64,000 bases of DNA from Clostridia bacterium (lineage in GTDB: Bacteria > Bacillota > Clostridia > Oscillospirales > CAG-272), in assembly GCA_017503105.1 (NCBI GenBank), contig JAFVTS010000028.1:62001-126000 (forward strand). Reading direction: 5' to 3'. The position numbers were made by a program, and so were the translations under genes. The notes under the pieces are model-generated. The model had not been told where the DNA came from, ran no database searches, and saw only the letters and a list, made by a program, of their open reading frames with translations. Shown here one piece after another: positions 34,939 through 43,911 of the stretch (its first letter is position 1; each line of letters begins with the position of its first letter).

Positions 34939-37062
34939 ATGACCGAAAGAATACGAATGCTGACGGAGCTTACGTTAAGAGGCGAGATGTACGTCAAACC
35001 TGTAAAAACCGAGTTTGACCGCGCGGATCTTTTTCTCCCGCGAGAGCAGATGGAATCAAAAAGGCTCTGTGAATATATATTAAATCAAGAGCCAAAGCTC
35101 ACGCCCCACTCTCTTATGACGGGATTTTTCAACTTTGACGGCAGCGTTGTAGGCGATGCCTTTCGCCGTGGCGGACACAAAGCAACACAGGAAGCATTTA
35201 AGCTTTTTTACTTAAAGCCCATCGATAATCTTTCCACTATGGAATGGCAGCACGCCACCGCAGACTATACCAAGGTACTGAACAAGGGTATCCGTGGGAT
35301 TATCTACGATATTGAAGAATCATTAACATGTCATAATGAGCCCGAGCAAGTGGAATTTTTGCTCGCCTTGAAGCGCGTGGCGAACGCCCTGATCGAATGG
35401 GCGCACAAATGCTCCGAACGCGCGCTGACATTATCTTTGACCACTCAAAACGAAGAATACAGAAACAATCTCAAAAAGCTTTCCGAGGCACTTCTCCGTG
35501 TTCCCGAAAACGCCCCTGAAACATTTTACGAGGCGGTTCTTTGCATCTATGTTTGCTTTTCTGCCGATCCGGACAGCGTTGGAACTCTTGATAGATATCT
35601 CTATCCGTTTTATAAAAAGGATATCGGTAATGGAACTTTGACCAAAGACGAAGCCGCTGAATACTTACAGGAGCTTTTTCTCATGCTTCAGGCGGCGACA
35701 CCTATCAGCACCGATCGCTTTACCCGCGGTGGCGAGTCGCATTTCTGTATCGGCGGGTATCTGCCAAGCGGTGAGGACGGCTTTAACGAGCTTTCCCGTC
35801 TGATCGTTGAGAGTATGATTGAATTGCCTACATACATTCCACAGCTCACTCTGCGTTGGACGAAAAAAACGCCCCGTGAAGTATTTCGATTTATGTTAGA
35901 TTGCGAAAGAAAAGATCCCCACAAGCGCATCGCATTCCAAAACGATGAGAAGCGCATCAAATGTTATACCGAAATATGCGATATTCCTTTTGAAAAGGCT
36001 GTAAGCTACACTACCGTTGGATGCAACGAGCCGGCTTTCCTTGGAGCGATTACCGGAAGCAACTCAAAAATCAACTTTCTTCGCTCTATGGAAACCGTCT
36101 TTCATAAAAAATCAAAATTGATTGAAAATAACGCAAGCTTTGACGACTTTTTTGACATATTCAAAAAAGAACTTTTCTCCGATCTTAAGCGTGCTTACGA
36201 ATACGACAACTTTTACAACAAGCAAAGGGCGCAGGACATCAACTATATTTCAAGCCTTGTATTCAACGACTGCATTGAAAACGCAAAGTCATTAACGCAG
36301 GGCGGAGGAAACACTGCAATCGCATCTCCAACGTGCCTTGGAATTACCAATGTCATTGACTCTCTTTGCGTTGTAAAGCAATTTGTGTTTGACGAAAAAC
36401 TGTTTACGATGAATGAGCTTATCGCGGCATTGAAATCCGATTGGCAAGGATATGAAGATATGCGAACGCTCATTCTCAAAAAAGGCAAGTTTTTCGGCAA
36501 CGATGACGATACCTCCAACTACGTAGCGCAAAAGCTCTATCGGGAATTGTACGATTTTTTGAAGGATAAGACCAATCTGTACGGCTATCATTGGCTTATT
36601 GGCGACCTTGTTGGATATAACATTCACCACAAATGGTTTGGCGAGCATACGAAGGCAACTCCCGACGGAAGATTTAGCGGCGATATGCTCAAATTCGGCA
36701 TCGGGCAGAGTGAAGGGCGTGACCGCGAGGGCTTGTCTGCTCTGCTTAATTCGATTGCAAAGCTCGATCCAAGCGGAATCGGCTGCGGTTCTACCGTTAC
36801 CAACATCACACTCGACGAGCAACTTATTAAAAACGATGATAATTTTGAAAAGACCGTGGATCTGCTTCTGACCTACTTCCAAAACGGCGGCGTGCATTTC
36901 CAGCTCACCTATGTTTCCAAGGAAGATCTTATCTGTGCGCAAAAAACTCCCGATGATTACAAGCATCTGCGCGTTCGTGTTTCGGGCTTTTCGGATTATT
37001 TCGTGAAGCTCAATGATGCCATTCAGGACGATATTATTGCAAGAACTACCCAATCGAGATAA
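34939..37062 (+). CDS. Second glycyl radical enzyme, substrate unknown
   Basis: The protein has 707 residues, shorter than most family members. The thiyl cysteine is Cys362 in TVGCNEPAF, with Glu364 in the GCxE position, and the radical site is Gly683 in VRVSGFSDYF. The N-terminal region differs from that of the first enzyme in this window, and overall similarity between the two looks low, so different substrates are likely. GCNEP recalls the GCxEP of dehydratases and C-N lyases, but substrate residues cannot be read reliably. Codon use is richer in A/T-ending codons than the flanking genes, as in the first module. GGAGG precedes the ATG. The activase starts 6 bases after the stop. Confidence 0.88.
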   Translation: MTERIRMLTELTLRGEMYVKPVKTEFDRADLFLPREQMESKRLCEYILNQEPKLTPHSLMTGFFNFDGSVVGDAFRRGGHKATQEAFKLFYLKPIDNLSTMEWQHATADYTKVLNKGIRGIIYDIEESLTCHNEPEQVEFLLALKRVANALIEWAHKCSERALTLSLTTQNEEYRNNLKKLSEALLRVPENAPETFYEAVLCIYVCFSADPDSVGTLDRYLYPFYKKDIGNGTLTKDEAAEYLQELFLMLQAATPISTDRFTRGGESHFCIGGYLPSGEDGFNELSRLIVESMIELPTYIPQLTLRWTKKTPREVFRFMLDCERKDPHKRIAFQNDEKRIKCYTEICDIPFEKAVSYTTVGCNEPAFLGAITGSNSKINFLRSMETVFHKKSKLIENNASFDDFFDIFKKELFSDLKRAYEYDNFYNKQRAQDINYISSLVFNDCIENAKSLTQGGGNTAIASPTCLGITNVIDSLCVVKQFVFDEKLFTMNELIAALKSDWQGYEDMRTLILKKGKFFGNDDDTSNYVAQKLYRELYDFLKDKTNLYGYHWLIGDLVGYNIHHKWFGEHTKATPDGRFSGDMLKFGIGQSEGRDREGLSALLNSIAKLDPSGIGCGSTVTNITLDEQLIKNDDNFEKTVDLLLTYFQNGGVHFQLTYVSKEDLICAQKTPDDYKHLRVRVSGFSDYFVKLNDAIQDDIIARTTQSR

Positions 37063-37068
37063 AGAACT

Positions 37069-37899
37069 ATGAAAGCAACGATATTTGATATAGAACGCAA
37101 CTCATACGTTGACGGTCCGGGCATTCGCACGACGGTATTTTTCAAAGGATGCAATCTGCGCTGCGCTTGGTGCCACAATCCCGAAAGTCAAAGCGGATTT
37201 TCTCAAATGCTTTTTTATAAAGACAAGTGTACGGGGTGCGGCAAATGCAAAGAAAAATGCCCCAACAATCTTGAATCGTGCGAGCTTTGCGGCAGATGTG
37301 CGCTTTATTGCCCGCACGATGCAAGAGAAATCTGCGGCAGAGAATATACCGTAGATGAGGTGATGCGTGAGATATTAAAAGACCAAAGCTACTATGAAAC
37401 CTCGGGTGGCGGCGTGACCTTTTCAGGCGGCGAGTGTATGCTTCAAATTGATTTTCTTGAAGAAATACTTAAGGAATGTAAAAGTCACGGTATCCATACC
37501 GCCGTAGATACCGCAGGGCACGTACCGTTTGAGTACTTTGAGAAAATTATTCCTTATACGGATCTATTTCTCTATGACGTAAAAAGCCTTGACAACGAAA
37601 AGCATAAAGAATACACCGGCGCTACGAACGAGTTAATTCTTGCTAATCTTGAAATGCTCTTGAAAAGCGGCAAAGCCGTATGGGTGAGAATTCCCATCAT
37701 ACCTAACGTAAACGATACGGAAGAGGAAATGAAAAAAATCAAATCATTCCTCTGCTCATACGGATATCCCCCAAAAGTGGAGCTGCTTCCCTATCACGCT
37801 ATGGGGGAGCATAAATATGCGGCTCTCGGAAAGAAAGCACACGCATTTTCAGTGCCGGGTAAAGAAAAAATCTCGCGACTCAGAAAACTCTTTGAGTAA
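37069..37899 (+). CDS. Glycyl radical enzyme activase with two auxiliary clusters
   Basis: The protein has 276 residues. Radical SAM cysteines are Cys28, Cys32 and Cys35 (CNLRCAWC). The ferredoxin insert is complete: Cys54, 57, 60, 64 and Cys71, 74, 77, 81 (CTGCGKCKEKCP and CELCGRCALYCP). SGGGVTFSGGECMLQ and DLFLYDVK follow as in other activases. It would install the radical on Gly683 of the neighbouring enzyme. It is the last gene of the module; no clear terminator follows before the serine hydrolase gene. Confidence 0.92.
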   Translation: MKATIFDIERNSYVDGPGIRTTVFFKGCNLRCAWCHNPESQSGFSQMLFYKDKCTGCGKCKEKCPNNLESCELCGRCALYCPHDAREICGREYTVDEVMREILKDQSYYETSGGGVTFSGGECMLQIDFLEEILKECKSHGIHTAVDTAGHVPFEYFEKIIPYTDLFLYDVKSLDNEKHKEYTGATNELILANLEMLLKSGKAVWVRIPIIPNVNDTEEEMKKIKSFLCSYGYPPKVELLPYHAMGEHKYAALGKKAHAFSVPGKEKISRLRKLFE

Positions 37900-37981
37900 T
37901 ATCGCCGTTATATCACTTGACAAACAAAAATGTTTTTGATAAAATTAGAGTATCACTTTATTTAATGTTTAGGAGTTCATT

Positions 37982-39130
37982 ATGCTTGAAAAAACAAAGG
38001 CCTTGTGCGATTCATTTTTAGAGCTCGGCGTTCCCGGATTTGATTTGTCGGTTTACAAGGACGGCGAATGTATTCTTCGCCACACGATAGGATACAGCGA
38101 CCTTGAAAACAAGACGCCGATGAGAGGCAATGAGAGATACAACATCTATTCCTGCTCAAAGCCCATCACCTGCACCGCGGCAATGCAGCTTTGGGAAAAG
38201 GGGCTTTTCTCGCTTGACGACAAGCTTTCCGACTATATGCCCGAATTTGCCGAGATGACCGTCGGATACGGCGAGGACACGAGAAAAGCGGAAAACCCGA
38301 TTTTAGTCAAGCATCTTTTTGAGATGACTGCAGGCTTTGACTACAACGTGTCCTCTCCCGAATTTAACGAGGCGAGAGCCGAAACGGGCGGCAGATGTCA
38401 GACGAGAGAGGCTATGAAATATCTTGCCAAAAGACCTCTTCTCTTCGAGCCCGGTGACAGATGGGAATACAGCCTTTGCCACGACGTGCTTGCGGCTTTC
38501 GTCGAGGTGGTGTCGGGTGAGAGATTTGAAGATTACACGAAGAAAAACATTTTCGACCCCCTCGGAATGAACGATACGACCTTTATGCTCCCCGACGCCG
38601 AGCTTTCCACGTTAGCGGAGCAATACCGCTTCGACGCGGAGAAAAAGGTGGCAGTCAACTGCGGAAAGAACATTCAAGGATATAAAATAGGCTCCGAGTA
38701 CGCAAGCGGCGGCGCGGGCTGTATTTCGACGGTTGACGATTATATAAAATTCCTTGAGGCGCTTCGCGTCGGCGACAAGATAATCGGCAAAGACACCGTT
38801 GCCTTTATGGCAACGGGCAGGCTCAGCGAAGAGCAGAGCCGCACCTATTGGACGAACGAGACTCACGGATACGGGCTCGGTATGCGTACACCGAAGGCGG
38901 GCGGCGTTTGCCGCGACTTCGGCTGGGGCGGCGCGGCAGGTGCGTTTTTGGCAGTAGACCCCGAGTGCGGGATCTCGCTTTATTCGGCTCAGCACCTTCT
39001 CTCCTCCCCGAACCAGCAGATACGCGGTTGGACGTACAGATACATAATGGCAGAGCTCTTTGACAAAGAGGACTTCAAGAAGCTCATAATAGAAAGCCCT
39101 CTCTCCAAAGACTACAATCTCACGTACTGA
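37982..39130 (+). CDS. Serine hydrolase of the beta-lactamase/class C type
   Basis: The protein has 382 residues and no signal peptide. Ser57 and Lys60 form the SxxK motif (YSCSK), YSL near residue 163 takes the place of YxN, and a late HGYGLG segment fits the third box. Cytoplasmic members of this family are esterases or peptidases more often than beta-lactamases. AGGAG at 37971-37975 precedes the start. It may belong to the catabolic region but has no regulator of its own. A terminator follows. Confidence 0.8.
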   Translation: MLEKTKALCDSFLELGVPGFDLSVYKDGECILRHTIGYSDLENKTPMRGNERYNIYSCSKPITCTAAMQLWEKGLFSLDDKLSDYMPEFAEMTVGYGEDTRKAENPILVKHLFEMTAGFDYNVSSPEFNEARAETGGRCQTREAMKYLAKRPLLFEPGDRWEYSLCHDVLAAFVEVVSGERFEDYTKKNIFDPLGMNDTTFMLPDAELSTLAEQYRFDAEKKVAVNCGKNIQGYKIGSEYASGGAGCISTVDDYIKFLEALRVGDKIIGKDTVAFMATGRLSEEQSRTYWTNETHGYGLGMRTPKAGGVCRDFGWGGAAGAFLAVDPECGISLYSAQHLLSSPNQQIRGWTYRYIMAELFDKEDFKKLIIESPLSKDYNLTY

Positions 39131-39141
39131 TGAATAAAAAT

Positions 39142-39180
39142 CACGGCTCTCACCGCGCTTTAGGTGGGAGCCGTGTTAAA
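39142..39180. terminator. Bidirectional terminator between the serine hydrolase and GDPD genes
   Basis: CACGGCTCTCACC 39142-39154 pairs with GGTGGGAGCCGTG 39163-39175 with an 8-base loop. A reverse TTTAACACG (39172-39180) overlaps the right arm. Confidence 0.85.
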
Positions 39181-39190
39181 TTTCAAGGAC

Positions 39191-39979
39191 TTATTTATGA
39201 AGTCCGCGCTCACGCAAAAGAGAAAGTATCTCGTCGGGGTTGTTGCAGGTGATGAGCTCGACACCGCACTCGACAGCCGCATCCAGCGTTTGTGCGTCGC
39301 GGACGGATGCGCCCGCCCACGGGCGGACACCCGACGAGCGCACGTAATCGAAATCGCGCTTGTCGGTCGTGTTCATACAGCAACAGTAAGCGTAAGAATA
39401 GGGATTGAGCTTCATTCCCGTACCAAGGCTGCGTATCGGATAAAATACGTGCTGACGGTATTTATTTCCGTACTTTTCAAATATGTACTCATTAAGCTTG
39501 CCCGAGAAGGAATTTATAACTATTCTGTCCGTAAAGCCGTACTCATCGACAAGAGCGAGCACTCTGTCGGCGACGGAAAAGGCTATTTCCTCTCTTCCCT
39601 CTGTCGGGTATTCCTTGAGCTCAATATCCACGGTTATATCGGGAAGAGTTTTCATATAATCCATAAACTCGGTGAACGTAACTATTCGCTCGTCCTTGAA
39701 CGCCTCTCCCTTCCACGAGCCGAAATCAAGCATTCTTAGGTCCGACAGTGTCATCTCGCACACTCTTCCCACTCCGTCAGAGGTCCTGTCAACGGTGGCG
39801 TCGTGTATAAGAACGAGCTCGCCGTCCTTCGTTATCCGCACGTCGGTTTCGATCTGATCGACACCGAGCTTTGCCGCCGCCTCAAAGCTTGACATAGTAT
39901 TTTCGGGATATTTCGCGCACCAGCCCCTATGAGCCGCGACGTAAATATTTTCTTCACTTTGCGTCCAATAGTTTTTCAT
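39191..39979 (-). CDS. Glycerophosphodiester phosphodiesterase
   Basis: The protein has 262 residues. VAAHRGWCAKYPENT carries the catalytic His and Arg, QIETDVRITKDGELVLIHD the metal-binding Glu/Asp and second His, and DIELKE the further Glu. It has no signal peptide, so it acts inside the cell on imported or internal glycerophosphodiesters and releases a glycerol phosphate and an alcohol. It is the third gene of an operon with a HAD phosphatase (1 base between them) and glycerol-1-phosphate dehydrogenase. Confidence 0.9.
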   Translation of the reverse strand: MKNYWTQSEENIYVAAHRGWCAKYPENTMSSFEAAAKLGVDQIETDVRITKDGELVLIHDATVDRTSDGVGRVCEMTLSDLRMLDFGSWKGEAFKDERIVTFTEFMDYMKTLPDITVDIELKEYPTEGREEIAFSVADRVLALVDEYGFTDRIVINSFSGKLNEYIFEKYGNKYRQHVFYPIRSLGTGMKLNPYSYAYCCCMNTTDKRDFDYVRSSGVRPWAGASVRDAQTLDAAVECGVELITCNNPDEILSLLRERGLHK

Positions 39980-39980
39980 C

Positions 39981-40694
39981 TCACAAAAGCTCCTTTACCA
40001 CACACGGAAAATCCTTGTAATCATCGATCTTTAAATAATTAAAATCCGACTTGTATACCGACTCGTCGTTTCCGCCCGTGCCGTAATCGTCACCTATGTA
40101 AACCACCTCGGAATGCTTTATTCCGCGCTCATCACAGTATTTACCGAGAGCGTAAGCCTTGTCAAACGGGAAAGGCGCCATATCAAACGACGACGAGCCG
40201 CCGATAAAGACCGTATAATCGGGGAAGGCTCTTTTTACATCTTCATAGATAGCGCGGCGTTTTTTTCTGTCGGGGTCAAAGGCGAGCTTGTCCTCAATAA
40301 GTGCCGCCGTTCCGAGGATCGGAAAGGTCACGCAGCCCGAAGAATGATATTCAACACACTCTCCCCTGTAATCGGTAAAACCGAATTTTTCACGAAGCTT
40401 GGCAACGCGGCGCGCGACGCTCTCCCTGTCAACCGCTCTTACCTCGTTGAAGACGGTTTTTATATCGCCCGACTCTTCATCGTACTCAGCGTACTGCATT
40501 CCGTAATTGCCGAGAATATCAATGGGAAACCTGCCCAGCTGCTCGAAAATACGTCTGCACATTCCCGCTCCGACCATAAGGAGCTTACATTTTTTGGAAA
40601 GCCTCCGAAGCACCGCCCTGTTCTCTTCGGAAAGAGGGCTTTTGTGCTGAGTCAGCGTTCCGTCAAGGTCCATTGCTATAAGCTTTATTTCCAT
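39981..40694 (-). CDS. HAD-superfamily phosphatase (type IIB, phosphomannomutase-like)
   Basis: The protein has 237 residues. AMDLDGTLT is the nucleophile motif I, a Lys in the second half (PFDKAYAL) and VVYIGDDYGTGGNDES motif IV complete the HAD-IIB pattern. The substrate is probably a small sugar or polyol phosphate. Its start overlaps the stop of the glycerol-1-phosphate dehydrogenase gene by one base (TAATG), so it is translationally coupled to it. A role in glycerol-1-phosphate or hexose-phosphate handling is inferred from this context. Confidence 0.8.
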   Translation of the reverse strand: MEIKLIAMDLDGTLTQHKSPLSEENRAVLRRLSKKCKLLMVGAGMCRRIFEQLGRFPIDILGNYGMQYAEYDEESGDIKTVFNEVRAVDRESVARRVAKLREKFGFTDYRGECVEYHSSGCVTFPILGTAALIEDKLAFDPDRKKRRAIYEDVKRAFPDYTVFIGGSSSFDMAPFPFDKAYALGKYCDERGIKHSEVVYIGDDYGTGGNDESVYKSDFNYLKIDDYKDFPCVVKELL

Positions 40695-41962
40695 TATATC
40701 ACGTCCTCCGTGCCAAAAACGTCATAGTACATCCAAAGCACAGTATATCTGTCCTTCAAGTCCTTTGCATAGCGTACCGCATCCGCTATCTTTTTCTTTC
40801 CATAGGTATTGTAAAAATCATCGGTTGAGAGTCCTATCTCGGAAACGAGGTGCTCGATCTGCTCAGCACTCGGACACTCGGAAAGTGCTTTGCGTATTTC
40901 TTCTTCGTTCTCTATGTAAAGCGGAACGCGCTCCGTCTTATAAGTTCCGAGCTTTTCCTGAAGAGCTATGCATCCGTCAGCAACTTCCGCGTAAACTCTT
41001 TTGATCTCTCCGAGTCTTTCGTTCTCGCGCTGTGCGCCTCTTTTTTCAAAGCTTGGAAGCGCGAGAAGCTTTTCCCTCACACGCGCGGTAATTACGGTAG
41101 AATATATCACGTCTATTCCGTGCGGCAGGTACTCTTCGCCATTTACTATTCCCGTTATCTCAAAAAAGTGCGAGAGATGGTGCTCACTGCCAGAGGCGGG
41201 TCGTGAATTTCCCGCAAAGCTCATCGCGATACCTACGCCGATAAGAGCTTCGGTGAGAGTTTTTACGCTGCCTGAGTCACGGTCGAGAAGCTTTTTCGCA
41301 AGCGGCTCGGTCGCCTTCAGCATTGAATAAGTCAGCTCGTACACCGAATCACAAAAGTATTCCCCGAGTGCGGCGGCGGCAAGTCGCCAATCGGAAAGTG
41401 CCGAATACTTTCCTATTATATCACCGTAGCCCGCCTTTATCATCTCAATGGGCGCGTTCTTTAAGACGTTCACGTCAGCGATTATTCCCTCGGGAAGTCC
41501 CGCAGGATACGTGACCTTCATTCCGCCCGTGATCATCGCGGCGCCCGTTGACGCGTAGCCGTCCATCGAAGGCGCCGTTGCTACTATGTAATAAGGAATA
41601 CCGTCACCGTGGGAAACGTACTTGCAAAGGTCTTGGATGACCCCCGAACCTACGCCGAGTATAACGTCTATACCGCAAAGCTCTTTCCGAAGCTCCGTTA
41701 TCGCCTCTTCGTCAGGTATCAGAAGCGGTCTGCCGAGAAAGATCTTTTTCGTGACGTTTTTTCCTTCAAGAGCCCGTACCACTTGCTCTCCCGCAGCAGA
41801 GAAAGTGTTTTCGTCGGCAACCAGAAGTATTCTGTCATATTTTAAAAGCAAGTCGGGAAGACGCGATATCGCCCCCTCTTCAACGAAAACGTGCTTTATC
41901 GCACACGTATGCACCTTGCCGCAGGAGCACTTCACTCCCGAAAGAAGCTTGTTTATATCCAT
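40694..41962 (-). CDS. egsA: sn-glycerol-1-phosphate dehydrogenase (AraM/EgsA type)
   Basis: The protein has 422 residues. The NAD-binding GVGSGVIQDLCKYVS, then ATAPSMDGYASTGAAM and the metal-binding RPASGSEHHLSHFFE with the later LPHGIDV fit the iron/zinc G1P dehydrogenase family, which interconverts DHAP and sn-glycerol-1-phosphate. AraM of Bacillus subtilis has about 390 residues. I start it at ATG 41962 after GGGAGAA. In a full G1P-lipid pathway a PcrB-like prenyltransferase would be expected; none is in the window. With GDPD and a phosphatase downstream and a DeoR-type regulator opposite, a catabolic direction (G1P to DHAP) is plausible. Confidence 0.82.
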   Translation of the reverse strand: MDINKLLSGVKCSCGKVHTCAIKHVFVEEGAISRLPDLLLKYDRILLVADENTFSAAGEQVVRALEGKNVTKKIFLGRPLLIPDEEAITELRKELCGIDVILGVGSGVIQDLCKYVSHGDGIPYYIVATAPSMDGYASTGAAMITGGMKVTYPAGLPEGIIADVNVLKNAPIEMIKAGYGDIIGKYSALSDWRLAAAALGEYFCDSVYELTYSMLKATEPLAKKLLDRDSGSVKTLTEALIGVGIAMSFAGNSRPASGSEHHLSHFFEITGIVNGEEYLPHGIDVIYSTVITARVREKLLALPSFEKRGAQRENERLGEIKRVYAEVADGCIALQEKLGTYKTERVPLYIENEEEIRKALSECPSAEQIEHLVSEIGLSTDDFYNTYGKKKIADAVRYAKDLKDRYTVLWMYYDVFGTEDVI

Positions 41963-42005
41963 TCTGAAAAATTCTCCCGATACTTGACTTTTTGAACTTG
42001 GATAT

Positions 42006-42034
42006 AGTATAATAAATCGAGCAGAAAAAGTCAA
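42006..42034 (-). promoter_or_regulatory. Promoter of the glycerol-1-phosphate operon
   Basis: Minus strand TTGACT (42034-42029), 17 bases, TATACT (42011-42006), 44 bases before the start codon. Confidence 0.75.
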
Positions 42035-42103
42035 CTTGTTTTTTCAAAATTGCTCGAATTTAGAATATTTAACGGTAAAACGCCGATTATTTGAGCAAAA
42101 TCG
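42018..42103. promoter_or_regulatory. Three copies of a TCGAGCA-type motif, possible DeoR operators
   Basis: TCGAGCAGAAAA (42018-42029, within the promoter spacer), the reverse of TCGAGCAATTTTG (about 42045-42057) and TTGAGCAAAATCG (42091-42103) lie between the divergent operon and regulator genes. Repeated half sites in such a place are typical of DeoR/GlpR operators. Confidence 0.5.
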
Positions 42104-42142
42104 CGCAAGTATCGGTAATTTCGCTAAAAGGAGAATTAAGCT

Positions 42143-42892
42143 ATGATAAAGGGAGAAAGAAAAGCGCTCATATACGACTATCTTGTCGAAGTCAGCTTTG
42201 CAACGGTTGATGAACTTAGCGAAAAATTTTATGCAAGCCGAGCGAGTATTCGCCGAGATCTTACAGAACTTGAAACGCTCGGACTTGTAAAAAGAAGTTG
42301 GGGCAGCGCGAGGGTCATTTCATCCCCGTCGGGCGTCACCCCGTTCGGTCAAAGGAGCTATAACGCCGCTGATAAGAAGCGTTTGATCGCAAAAAAAGCG
42401 GCAGAGCTTCTTTCGGGAGGAATGATAATTTTCCTCGACCAATCCTCCACCTCGTACTTTCTCGCTGTGGAAATAATGAGCGCATCGCCGATGACGGTGG
42501 TGACAAACAATCTTGAAATACTCTCCCTGCTCTCGCACAGTTCACACACAGTAATATCATCGGGCGGCTCACTCAGCGGCGAAAACAGGAACTGTCTTCT
42601 CGGAGGAGCAGCAGTGAGAAGCTTTAGCGAAATTTTCGCGGATTTCGCCTTCTTCTCGACAAAAGCCCTCTCCGAGGACGGAGTCATCAGCGATTGCACC
42701 TCGGAGGAGGTCTTCTTAAGAAACTGTATGCTTAAAAACGCAAAAACAAAAGTCTTCCTCTGCGACTCGACCAAATTCCGCACGCGCTCCTCGTTTAAGC
42801 AGTGTGAGCTTTCCGACGTTGACGTTATAATCTCCGATTCTCCCCTTCCGCGATCTCTTAAAGACAGCGCAAAAAATGTGACAATGCTCTAA
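42143..42892 (+). CDS. DeoR/GlpR-family transcriptional regulator
   Basis: The protein has 249 residues. The N-terminal helix-turn-helix is ATVDELSEKFYASRASIRRD, and the C-terminal sensor domain has LSGGMIIFLDQSSTSYFLA and TVVTNNLEI of the DeoR-C sugar-phosphate-binding fold. Such repressors release DNA on binding phosphorylated sugars or polyols. It is divergent from the GDPD/HAD/glycerol-1-phosphate dehydrogenase operon, so a triose or glycerol phosphate is a likely inducer. AAAAGGAG precedes the start. Its stop is only 17 bases from the convergent sigG stop. Confidence 0.88.
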   Translation: MIKGERKALIYDYLVEVSFATVDELSEKFYASRASIRRDLTELETLGLVKRSWGSARVISSPSGVTPFGQRSYNAADKKRLIAKKAAELLSGGMIIFLDQSSTSYFLAVEIMSASPMTVVTNNLEILSLLSHSSHTVISSGGSLSGENRNCLLGGAAVRSFSEIFADFAFFSTKALSEDGVISDCTSEEVFLRNCMLKNAKTKVFLCDSTKFRTRSSFKQCELSDVDVIISDSPLPRSLKDSAKNVTML

Positions 42893-42909
42893 AAACTCTA
42901 CACGGGGTG

Positions 42910-43689
42910 CTACTTCATATATTTTCTCAGCTTTTCTATTGCCGATTTTTCAAGGCGGGATACCTGCGCTTGACTTATCCCTATCTCATCGGCGATCTCC
43001 ATTTGGGTGCGCCCTGCGTAAAATCGGCGCTTGATTATCCCAAGCTCTCTCTCGTTAAGCTTTCCGAGCGCCTCGCTAAGAGATATATTTTCGACCCACA
43101 TATCCCCCGTATCGGACTCGTCGGCAAGCTTGTCTATGACGAACATCGAATCCTCGCCGTCACCGAATACCGAGTCAAAAATTGACACGGGCTCCACTAT
43201 CGCCTCCATTGCCTCACCGACCTCGCGCTCACCCGTGCCGAGAATTTTGGCGATTTCCGAAAGCGTTGCCTCTCTTTGCTCCTCTCTCGCTATCTGCTCT
43301 TTAGCTCCGAGGGCGCGATACGCGAGGTCGCGTATCCCTCTGCTGACCCTGACGGAGTTGTTATCGCGCTGATAACGCCTTAATTCACCTATTATCATAG
43401 GAACCGCGTAAGTCGAAAATCTGACGTCAAGATCAAGATTGAAATTATCTATCGCCTTCATAAGTCCTATGCACCCGACCTGAAAAAGATCGTCCGCGCT
43501 CTCTCCGCATTTGGGACTGAAGCGTCCGACGACGCTCAGGACGAGTCTTAAATTGCCCATTATCAAAGCATCTCTTGCACGAACGTCCCCCGCCTTGCTC
43601 ATTCTGAGAAGCTCCCTCTTCTCATCCTCCGAAAGTGTCTTAAGCTCCGACGTATCAATTCCGCATATTTCAACCTTATTTAATCTCAC
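42910..43689 (-). CDS. sigG: RNA polymerase forespore sigma factor SigG
   Basis: The protein has 259 residues from GTG 43689. KVEICGIDTSEL at the N-terminus is the SigG signature. Region 2 (NLRLVLSVVGRF, DDLFQVGCIGLMKAIDNF, FSTYAVPMIIGELRRY) and region 4 (RTQMEIADEIGISQAQVSRLE) are complete. SigG directs late forespore genes after engulfment. The frame is open a further 27 codons to a TTG, but the GTG gives the exact family length (260 in Bacillus subtilis) and the family N-terminus. In bacilli sigG follows spoIIGA and sigE; here no such genes flank it. Confidence 0.92.
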   Translation of the reverse strand: MRLNKVEICGIDTSELKTLSEDEKRELLRMSKAGDVRARDALIMGNLRLVLSVVGRFSPKCGESADDLFQVGCIGLMKAIDNFNLDLDVRFSTYAVPMIIGELRRYQRDNNSVRVSRGIRDLAYRALGAKEQIAREEQREATLSEIAKILGTGEREVGEAMEAIVEPVSIFDSVFGDGEDSMFVIDKLADESDTGDMWVENISLSEALGKLNERELGIIKRRFYAGRTQMEIADEIGISQAQVSRLEKSAIEKLRKYMK

Positions 43690-43876
43690 CGAAAAAACCG
43701 CTCTTTCTTCTTTTTCTTTTTTAGTGAAGATTCGACGCTGCCCGATGTAAGTATTTGCAAATAGAGGCAAAATTAAACCGAGAAAGTGGGGGGCGTGTTA
43801 AAAAATAACGATTTTTCAAGGCAACGGCACGTTTCCGAAAGCAAAAAACAATTTCTGTTATTTTTTCAAAAAAGGC

Positions 43877-43905
43877 TTGACAAAGCGTTCATTTTGTATT
43901 AAAAT
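43877..43905 (+). promoter_or_regulatory. Promoter of the oadB-like operon
   Basis: TTGACA 43877-43882, 17 bases, TAAAAT 43900-43905. Transcription would start near 43912, leaving a leader of almost 200 nt. Confidence 0.8.
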
Positions 43906-43911
43906 ATATAA

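Noticed and set aside
37982-39130. The serine hydrolase as an antibiotic-resistance beta-lactamase
   Set aside because: It has no signal peptide and lacks a standard YxN box, so an intracellular esterase or peptidase is more likely.
43690-43770. Upstream TTG start for sigG adding 27 codons
   Set aside because: The GTG at 43689 gives the exact SigG length and N-terminus; no ribosome-binding site precedes the TTG.
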